The position numbers were made by a program, and so were the translations under genes. The notes beneath the pieces were generated by a model that saw nothing but the letters and a program-made list of their open reading frames with translations, ran no database searches and was not told the DNA's origin. DNA of 11,987 nucleotides from Oscillospiraceae bacterium (GTDB lineage: Bacteria; Bacillota_A; Clostridia; Oscillospirales; Oscillospiraceae): assembly GCA_015068175.1 (NCBI GenBank), contig SVLA01000056.1, positions 1 to 11,987 on the forward strand, given 5' to 3'. Shown one piece after another: positions 6,679 to 11,987 of the stretch (its first letter is position 1; every line of letters begins with the position of its first letter).

Positions 6679-8667
6679 ATGAAAAAGATCAGATCATTCC
6701 TTGCGCTGGCGCTGTCCCTGGCCCTCCTGGCCGGCTGCACCACAGGCAATCAGGAGACCACACCGCCCACCACCGGAAGCAATGAAACGGAGTATTCCGT
6801 CACGGTCACCGACCGTGCGGGCGCCCCGGTGGACACAGCCATCATTGTCAACTTCCTTTCCGAAGGAAACGTGGTGGCCATGCAGCCGGTAGGGAAGGAC
6901 GGCGTTGCGAAAAAGTCCCTGCCCACCGGCGAATATATGGTCACATTGAGCTTCGTGGATGCCGCCGCCTCCTTTGAGTCGGACCTGGCAGATAACACGG
7001 TACTCACCGCCGATACGCCCAGCCTGACGGTGAAACTGTTCCAGGGCCTTTGGGGCAGCACCACCATCTCCGCTTACAGCGAAGCAGGCGGGGACTATCG
7101 GGATTATGCGGCCAGGAACATCGGCACCGGTACCACCAGAGTACCCCTGGATGCCGAAAACCGGACCTACATCCTCTTTACACCAACAGAATCCGGCCTT
7201 TACCGCTTCAGCGTGGACAAAACGGACGTGACCCTGGGCTATTACGGCGCGCCCCATCTGGTCCAGCAATGGTCCGTGGCTGAATACGAAGAAGACGGCT
7301 CTTTCAATGTTTCCATTTCCGACAGCATGATCGGCACCGAAGGAACCGGTACCACGGTCCTGGTTCTGGGCCTGGATGCCGGCGGCGCGGAAAGCTGCTT
7401 CGTGACCATCCAGCGGATCGGCGATCCCATCAAGACCATCGAGGATTACCAGTGGGAGATCTACCAAGGCACCGCCAAACCGACTCCCTACATCCTGCCG
7501 GAAGGCATTGAGCTTCACGAGTTCGATCTGAAGGCCGCCACCGACGCCTATATGCTGGTCCTCAGCGAAGCCGATCAGCTCTATCATCTCAACAGCGCCG
7601 ATGGTCCCATTGTGTTCTTCAAATTGGGCGTGGATTCGGCTTATCTGGATTCCATCCAAACCATCCTGGAAACTTCCGGTATTAACCGCTATTTCTTCGA
7701 CGAAAACGGCGATTTTATCAGGAAGGTCAGTTATTCCGAATGCCTGCTGGAATACATCTCCTGCATGGACGAGGAGAGCGGTCTGTATCCGCTGACGGAC
7801 GATCTGATGCACATCCTGAAGCAGCGGGGAGAATACGTCGGTTGGTGGGATCCCAACAACAGCATCTATCTTTTTGTGGACTCCAACGGCAACCGGATCC
7901 CCGGCATCAATCATGAAATCGCCTGGCTGTTCAATTGCTGCTACGGCGAACTGCCCGCACAGCAGCCCACGGAGCCGGAATCTCAGCCGAAACCCGACGA
8001 TCCCACTGAACCTACCGAGCCTCCCAGAACCGTAGGCCAGGAAAGTCCCGATGAAGAGGTCGCCGTCGGTCTCATGGAGGAATTCACAGCCACCGTCCGG
8101 GCCGGCGAGCATGCCAGATACATGATCTATCGCGTGGTCACCACCGTCCATCTGACCATCGAATCCGAGGATGCCTATGTCATCTACAAGAACAAGGTCT
8201 ACTGGCCCGAAAACGGCGTGGTGACCGTGGTTTTGAAGGGTTCCCCCATGAATAACAGTATGGCCCTCAGCATCGGCAACAGCGGCGATGAGGACCTGAC
8301 CTTCACCATCCGCGTGGGCAATCTCAAAGGCGCTCAGACCAATCCCTATACCTTATCGCTTGGTAAAAACACCGTCAGCCTGGAAAAGGACAACGAGATC
8401 GGCGCTTATTTTGCAGGTACGGCAGAAAAAACCGGCATGATGACCGTCACCGTCGATCATGTCAGCAACAAAGCCGCCGCCCGGATCGTGATCAATGTCA
8501 CCACCGGTGATATCACCGCCCAATACACGCTGGAGGACACCGACTCCGTGACGATCGCTGTAAATACCGGGGACAAATTGGAATTGATCGTCTGCGCTGT
8601 GAATCCCGATAATGCCTTCAGTCACCCCGCAGCCACCGTTGAGTTTACCGTCGAGTATAACGATTGA
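6679..8667 (+). CDS. Multidomain lipoprotein with CnaB-like and PPC-like domains and one copy of the unnamed repeat module
   Basis: 662 aa. Signal peptide with lipobox LAGC, Cys20, and a Thr-rich tether. Residues 37-118 form a CnaB-like domain (YSVTVTDRAGAPVDTA). Residues about 120-250 form a PPC-like beta-sandwich (YILFTPTESGLYRFSV from 164), matching the equivalent domain of the first gene. Residues about 299-423 form repeat module C (LYHLNSADGP from 301, WLFNCCY 416-422). A Pro/Glu/Thr linker follows (about 428-451, PTEPESQPKPDDPTEPTEPP), then a C-terminal beta-rich region (455-662) that appears to hold two related sandwich units. There is no CxxC or other catalytic motif, so a structural or ligand-binding role is more likely than an enzymatic one. 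GGGGAG at 6667-6672 lies 6 nt before the ATG. Last gene of the operon, followed by the hairpin at 8689-8715. Confidence 0.92.
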   Translation: MKKIRSFLALALSLALLAGCTTGNQETTPPTTGSNETEYSVTVTDRAGAPVDTAIIVNFLSEGNVVAMQPVGKDGVAKKSLPTGEYMVTLSFVDAAASFESDLADNTVLTADTPSLTVKLFQGLWGSTTISAYSEAGGDYRDYAARNIGTGTTRVPLDAENRTYILFTPTESGLYRFSVDKTDVTLGYYGAPHLVQQWSVAEYEEDGSFNVSISDSMIGTEGTGTTVLVLGLDAGGAESCFVTIQRIGDPIKTIEDYQWEIYQGTAKPTPYILPEGIELHEFDLKAATDAYMLVLSEADQLYHLNSADGPIVFFKLGVDSAYLDSIQTILETSGINRYFFDENGDFIRKVSYSECLLEYISCMDEESGLYPLTDDLMHILKQRGEYVGWWDPNNSIYLFVDSNGNRIPGINHEIAWLFNCCYGELPAQQPTEPESQPKPDDPTEPTEPPRTVGQESPDEEVAVGLMEEFTATVRAGEHARYMIYRVVTTVHLTIESEDAYVIYKNKVYWPENGVVTVVLKGSPMNNSMALSIGNSGDEDLTFTIRVGNLKGAQTNPYTLSLGKNTVSLEKDNEIGAYFAGTAEKTGMMTVTVDHVSNKAAARIVINVTTGDITAQYTLEDTDSVTIAVNTGDKLELIVCAVNPDNAFSHPAATVEFTVEYND

Positions 8668-8688
8668 TCTCCCAATAACATACACGAA

Positions 8689-8715
8689 ACACGGCACCCC
8701 AGCGGGGTGCCGTGT
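8689..8715. terminator. Shared hairpin terminator between convergent genes
   Basis: A perfect 12-bp inverted repeat, ACACGGCACCCC (8689-8700) and GGGGTGCCGTGT (8704-8715), with a 3-nt loop (AGC). On the plus strand it is followed by GCTGTTTTAC, a short T-run set off by 4 nt. On the minus strand the stem is followed at once by TTTCGTG. The U-tracts are weak in both directions, but the stem is strong, GC-rich and sits in the 54-nt gap between two stop codons, so bidirectional termination is the simplest reading. Confidence 0.75.
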
Positions 8716-8721
8716 GCTGTT

Positions 8722-10233
8722 TTACTGAACCAGCGGATCCAGGATCCCTTGCAGTTGTTCGAAGGTGGTGGAACCCACGATCTTGGCCACGATGATGCCG
8801 TTTTCATCCAGGATCACCGTCACCGGCCAGGTCTGCCCGTCGCCGAACATGGTGCAAAGTTCCTCATTTTCCACGTCCTGGCAGAAAATATAACCGTATT
8901 GTTCGAAGTTTTCCCGGGTGAAATCACGGGGATCCGCGGCGCCGGGATCCTCAAAGTTGGTGTGTACCGTGATGATCCGCACATCCTCGCCGTATTTCTC
9001 CGCCACTTCCGGGAATTCGTTGATCAGTTCCGTGACGCAAGGCGTACACCAGGTCCCCCAGAAATTGATCACCGTCACCTTGCCGGCAAAATCGCCGGTC
9101 TCTAATGCGCCGCTGCCATCCAGCAGGGGAACAGAGAGGGCCGGGATCCGATCACCGACCTCCGTACCTGTATCCACCTGCTCCGATCCGGTGGGTTCCG
9201 TGGGGTCCGCCGGCTTCGGCGCATCTATCACATTGAACCATATCAGGGCAAAAGCCAGCACCAGGACCATTACAGCCGCCACAATCCGCCGGGCCCACCG
9301 GGTCTTTTTTGGTATCGGCGCAACGTCCTTCGTTCCGGCCGCGTCTCCAACTTCATTGGGAGCCAAAAGGATCCTGGGTCTCTTCATGGAGATCGCCCCC
9401 GTGGGACATACGCTGACACAAGTTCCGCAACTGATACATTCCCGGTCACCCACCTGCCGAATGTCCATAGGACACGCGCTGTGACACAGACCGCAGCTAA
9501 CACATTTCGGCCGTTCCAACCGGATGCCCAGGAGGGAGATCCGGTTAAACAGTCCGTAAATAGCCCCCAAAGGACACAAAAAACGGCAAAAACTGCGATA
9601 AACGAAGACGCAAGCCACCAAAATAACGATGAGCAGGCAGAATTTCCATGTAAACAACGGTCCCAGCATGGGCAGAAGACTGTCATTATTGGCATTTGCC
9701 AGCAATCCGCCGGCGCCAAGCAAGGTTCCCGAGGGACAGATGTACTTGCAAAAAGCCGGCAGGGGCAGGGAAGTGGACTGCAGGGCATATACCAAGGTCA
9801 ACCCTACCACAAAAACCGCCAGGATCATGTATTTCAGCAGCGACAGCGCCCGTGTCACCCGGCTTTTCCGCAATTTTGGCGTGCGGATCTTGTACAGCAG
9901 GTCCTGGATCAAACCGAAAGGACACAGAAAACCGCAGATCCAGCGGCCAAACAGCACGCCGTACAGAAGCAAAATGCCCAGCATATAATACGGCGCTGTT
10001 TTGCCCGTGTTGGCCAGGGCATTCTGCAGGGCGCCAAGAGGGCAGGCCGCCGCCGCGCCGGGGCAGGAATAGCAGTTCAATCCGGGGACGCACACCGATT
10101 TGACATCACCCTGATAGATCTTGCCGCTGCCGAATCCTTTCAGGTTGGCGTTGGTCAGCAACGCTGCGTAAAGCTGGATCAGCCGCCGCTTCGTGGGCCG
10201 GTGTTCCACCCACCATTTCTTTATCTTTTCCAT
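8722..10233 (-). CDS. NapH-like 4Fe-4S polyferredoxin membrane protein fused to a TlpA-type thioredoxin domain
   Basis: 503 aa. The N-terminal two thirds belong to the NapH/polyferredoxin membrane group: a Cys cluster at 48-64 (CYSCP, ACPLGALQ), paired CxxxCP motifs at the membrane (Cys100/104 CGFLCPFG; Cys162/166 CKYICPSG; Cys216/220 CRFLCPLG), hydrophobic helices at about 82-98, 132-152 and 197-213, then two ferredoxin-type [4Fe-4S] motifs, CVSCGLCHSACP (244-255) and CISCGTCVSVCP (266-277). A further helix (317-335) and a Pro/Thr linker (339-355, DPTEPTGSEQ) lead to a TlpA/redoxin domain (about 358-503) with WGTWCTPC (Cys396/Cys399) and cis-Pro470 in TWPVTVILD. The positions suggest cytoplasmic Fe-S clusters and an extracytoplasmic thioredoxin domain, so electrons may cross the membrane to reduce exported thiols (inference). 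Start is 4 nt after the upstream stop with a weak RBS, so translational coupling is likely. NapH itself serves nitrate reductase; nothing here indicates nitrate. Confidence 0.93.
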   Translation of the reverse strand: MEKIKKWWVEHRPTKRRLIQLYAALLTNANLKGFGSGKIYQGDVKSVCVPGLNCYSCPGAAAACPLGALQNALANTGKTAPYYMLGILLLYGVLFGRWICGFLCPFGLIQDLLYKIRTPKLRKSRVTRALSLLKYMILAVFVVGLTLVYALQSTSLPLPAFCKYICPSGTLLGAGGLLANANNDSLLPMLGPLFTWKFCLLIVILVACVFVYRSFCRFLCPLGAIYGLFNRISLLGIRLERPKCVSCGLCHSACPMDIRQVGDRECISCGTCVSVCPTGAISMKRPRILLAPNEVGDAAGTKDVAPIPKKTRWARRIVAAVMVLVLAFALIWFNVIDAPKPADPTEPTGSEQVDTGTEVGDRIPALSVPLLDGSGALETGDFAGKVTVINFWGTWCTPCVTELINEFPEVAEKYGEDVRIITVHTNFEDPGAADPRDFTRENFEQYGYIFCQDVENEELCTMFGDGQTWPVTVILDENGIIVAKIVGSTTFEQLQGILDPLVQ

Positions 10234-10237
10234 ATGA

Positions 10238-10978
10238 TCAACCCAATCCTATACATTCCGTGCAAATGCGGATGGCCTTGCCCAATACGGCAGCAATTCC
10301 GCCGTTATCGATGCCCAGGACGATCATTGCCACCGCCGCAGCCAACAAAACCACCCGGAGGACCCAAAGGACCTTCCGGTTTTCGCCGGGAGCCGCCGGC
10401 GCTTCCGCCTTTCCGGGCACCACTTTCCATATCAGCAATTCCCGTTCCATACTGCCGGCCAGGACCCGGTCCACGCCATAGAAAACCGCCAGGATCAGCA
10501 TACCTGGGATCATGGCCGTTAAAACACCGCGCAACACGTCAGCCGTCAGGTTTTCGATGGTAAAATGGCTGGGATCACAGAAATAGATGACGGGAACGAC
10601 TGTCAGCAGGGTAATCACAAGTCCGGCGCCCCAGGCCCAGATCTTCCGCAGTTTCCATTCCCTGCGGATCTGCATCTTCTGATCCTCATCCGCCTGGTCC
10701 CATTTGGAATTTTGACGCGCCAGCAAATCCCGAAGCTGCCGCACCGGGCGTACCTTCTCCGTCGGTACAGCGCCGAAGAGGCCGCCGATCACTGCAGACA
10801 GTACACACAGAATCATGGGGATGCTCAGCCGCCGGATCCCCAGAGCGATCCGCTCCCGGGTAAAAGGATCCTCACCGCTTTGATAAATGTCGATGCAGGT
10901 CAGGATCAGCAAAGCCGCCAGTAAAACGACAAAGGCCGCCGTGACCCAAAGCAGGATCCGATTCCGATGATGAACCAT
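10238..10978 (-). CDS. Five-helix membrane protein ending in a CD1871A-like CxxC motif
   Basis: 246 aa. Predicted membrane helices at about 8-28, 52-71, 113-133, 149-168 and 203-222. The loop at 72-112 is strongly charged (KVRPVRQLRDLLARQ) and probably cytoplasmic, which would place the C-terminus outside. The last residues, GKAIRICTECIGLG, carry Cys239 and Cys242 and match my memory of the short clostridial CD1871A family of CxxC proteins, which tend to sit next to 4Fe-4S membrane proteins and TlpA proteins. Here that tail is joined to a longer membrane domain I do not recognise. First gene of the pair with the polyferredoxin-thioredoxin fusion (4-nt gap), so a shared thiol-redox or electron-transfer role is likely but not shown by the sequence alone. 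ATG at 10978 was chosen because of AGAAAGGA 10 nt upstream; the longer form from 11068 would run back through the promoter. Confidence 0.85.
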   Translation of the reverse strand: MVHHRNRILLWVTAAFVVLLAALLILTCIDIYQSGEDPFTRERIALGIRRLSIPMILCVLSAVIGGLFGAVPTEKVRPVRQLRDLLARQNSKWDQADEDQKMQIRREWKLRKIWAWGAGLVITLLTVVPVIYFCDPSHFTIENLTADVLRGVLTAMIPGMLILAVFYGVDRVLAGSMERELLIWKVVPGKAEAPAAPGENRKVLWVLRVVLLAAAVAMIVLGIDNGGIAAVLGKAIRICTECIGLG

Positions 10979-10988
10979 ATCCGTCCCG

Positions 10989-10996
10989 TCCTTTCT
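10989..10996 (-). promoter_or_regulatory. Ribosome binding site that sets the start of the CTEC membrane protein
   Basis: AGAAAGGA on the minus strand, 10 nt before the ATG at 10978. It decides against the in-frame ATG at 11068, which lies upstream of the predicted promoter. Confidence 0.75.
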
Positions 10997-11008
10997 CCAA
11001 TTTTTCCC

Positions 11009-11037
11009 ATCATAGCACAACCGCACAAAAAGGTCAA
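11009..11037 (-). promoter_or_regulatory. Promoter of the CTEC protein / polyferredoxin-thioredoxin operon
   Basis: Minus strand: -35 TTGACC (11037-11032), a 17-nt spacer and -10 TATGAT (11014-11009), preceded by TGC, an extended -10. The start is predicted near 11002, leaving a short leader of about 24 nt with the RBS in it. Its -35 lies only 20 nt from the -35 of the divergent radA promoter. Confidence 0.78.
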
Positions 11038-11057
11038 GATTTCCCGTCTTCTTCGCC

Positions 11058-11087
11058 TTGACAAACATCTGTTCGTCCTGATATAAT
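11058..11087 (+). promoter_or_regulatory. Promoter of radA, near consensus
   Basis: -35 TTGACA (11058-11063), an 18-nt spacer and -10 TATAAT (11082-11087) with TGA just before it (extended -10). Both hexamers match consensus. The start is expected near 11094, about 20 nt before the radA ATG, with GAGGTG (11105-11110) as the RBS at 5-nt spacing. Confidence 0.85.
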
Positions 11088-11115
11088 TGGATTATTCAAC
11101 CATCGAGGTGATTCC

Positions 11116-11987
11116 ATGGCCAAGACAAAAACCGTATTCTATTGCAACGCCTGCGGCAACGAGACTCCAAAATGGATGGGCCGTTGCCCGTCCTGCGGCG
11201 CTTTTAACACCATGCAGGAGCATGTAGAACGGCCCGCGGCCCCCGGTCGGGCGGCTTCCTCCACCGTGGGCATGAGCCGTAAACCCCAGCGCATCGACGA
11301 ACTGGATGGGGGAGCTGGACCGTGTTCTGGGCGGCGGTGCCGTAGCCGGGAGCCTGGTCCTGGTGGGCGGCGCCCCCGGTATCGGCAAATCCACCTTGCT
11401 GCTGCAGATCTGCCGTCAGCTCTGCGCCCAGCGACGGGTGCTGTATATCTCCGGCGAAGAAAGCGAGCGCCAGCTCAAACTCCGGGCCCAGCGACTGAAC
11501 GTGACCGCACCGGAATTGCTGATCCTTTCCGAGACCCGGATCTCCGATATTCTTAATGCCACAGAGCAGACCCAGCCGGAGATCCTGATCGTGGACTCCA
11601 TCCAGACCATGTATAACGAAGAAAATGACTCGGCCCCGGGAAGTATCTCCCAGGTCAAGGACTGCACCATGACTTTGATGCAGCTCAGTAAACAGCAGGG
11701 GATCACGGTTTTTGTGGTGGGCCATATCAATAAGGACGGCAATATTGCCGGCCCCAAGGTCCTTGAGCACATGGTGGATTGCGTGCTGTATTTTGAGGGC
11801 GATCAGAATTCCTCCTACCGTCTGCTGCGGGCGGCAAAGAACCGCTTCGGCTCCACCAATGAGATCGGTGTGTTTGAAATGGCAGATCGGGGCCTGGTGG
11901 AGGTGCCCAATCCCAGCCAAATGCTGTTGGAGGGCCGTCCGGAGGGGGCCAGCGGCACCTGTGTGGCCTGCGTCATGGAGGGTACCC
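11116..11987 (+). CDS. radA: DNA repair protein RadA (Sms), reading frame broken near 11306 and C-terminus cut by the window edge
   Basis: RadA is a RecA-like ATPase/helicase that promotes branch migration and processing of recombination intermediates. The first frame (from ATG 11116) encodes the C4 zinc finger CNACGNETPKWMGRCPSCG and runs to RIDELD near 11307. The rest of RadA continues in the next frame from 11306: MGELDRVLGGG, Walker A GAPGIGKST, ISGEESERQ, Walker B ILIVDSIQTM, GHINKDGNIAGPKVLEHMVD and the RadA-specific KNRFGSTNEIGVFEM. The later Lon-like domain is off the window. In the first frame translation would run on to a stop at 11554-11556 with non-homologous residues. Relatives carry a short segment including R-x-x-TG before GELDRVLGGG; it is missing here. 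A small out-of-frame deletion, a recent mutation or an assembly error could each explain this. The Asp or Glu common after the first Gly of Walker A is Ala here. Identity is certain; whether the gene is functional is not. Confidence 0.92.
11302..11314 (+). other. Frame break within radA
   Basis: Codons read in one frame up to CTG-GAT (11302-11307) and in the next frame from ATG-GGG-GAG (11306-11314). A run of five G (11308-11312) lies at the junction. Removing one G would restore one frame (DELDGELDRVLGGG), but the conserved R-x-x-TG segment of RadA would still be missing, so a deletion whose length leaves remainder 2 on division by 3 fits better. The near-repeats GAACTGGAT and GAGCTGGAC flank the spot. 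Confidence 0.8.

Noticed and set aside
6694..8151. Open frame of 485 codons on the minus strand
   Set aside because: It is the antisense shadow of the third lipoprotein, with the same artefactual composition and no convincing start signal.
8722..10233. Assignment to periplasmic nitrate reduction (NapH)
   Set aside because: Only the membrane/ferredoxin part resembles NapH; no nap genes are nearby and the C-terminal thioredoxin domain points to thiol chemistry.
10979..11068. 30-residue N-terminal extension of the CTEC membrane protein
   Set aside because: It would start upstream of the predicted promoter (11009-11037) and cover the RBS; the ATG at 10978 has a good RBS.
1..11987. CRISPR array, transposase, tRNA or phage genes
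   Set aside because: No regularly spaced direct repeats, transposase motifs, tRNA-like folds or phage structural genes were seen; nearly all sequence is accounted for by the seven genes.

Overview
The window looks like chromosomal DNA from an anaerobic gut-type member of the Clostridia (Firmicutes), probably in or near the Oscillospirales. This is inferred from moderately GC-rich genes with AT-rich sigma-A promoters, strong AGGAG-type ribosome binding sites, Gram-positive lipoprotein signal peptides followed by Pro/Thr/Glu linkers, a lactocepin/C5a-peptidase-like S8 protease, and the clostridial style of the redox genes. No mobile element, CRISPR array, tRNA or rRNA was seen.

Layout. (1) 1-3143, minus strand: a large secreted subtilisin-like (S8) peptidase with an intact Asp/His/Ser triad; its C-terminus lies beyond the left edge. 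(2) 3144-3387: a divergent intergenic region with a promoter for each direction. (3) 3388-8667, plus strand: a tight three-gene operon of lipoproteins. The first (945 aa) joins a CnaB-like domain, a TlpA-type thioredoxin domain (CTWC), a beta-sandwich, a PPC-like domain and two copies of an unnamed repeat module. The second (137 aa) is little more than a tethered CnaB-like domain. The third (662 aa) has a CnaB-like domain, a PPC-like domain, a third copy of the unnamed module and a C-terminal beta-rich region. (4) 8689-8715: a 12-bp hairpin between convergent genes, probably a shared terminator. (5) 8722-10978, minus strand: a two-gene operon with a five-helix membrane protein ending in a CTEC motif (CD1871A-like tail) and a NapH-like polyferredoxin membrane protein fused to a TlpA-like thioredoxin domain. 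(6) 11116 to the right edge, plus strand: radA, with its reading frame broken near 11306, at the point where a conserved short segment is also missing.

How the genes may work together (inference). The polyferredoxin-thioredoxin fusion can be read as a transmembrane reductant conduit: cytoplasmic Fe-S clusters pass electrons to an extracytoplasmic CxxC domain, the job CcdA/DsbD does elsewhere. The CTEC protein is its likely partner, and the TlpA-domain lipoprotein encoded by the opposing operon is a plausible client. The three lipoproteins share domains and probably act together on the cell surface. The most novel-looking element is their repeated (Y)YH...W[LI]xxCxY module, for which I can name no family.
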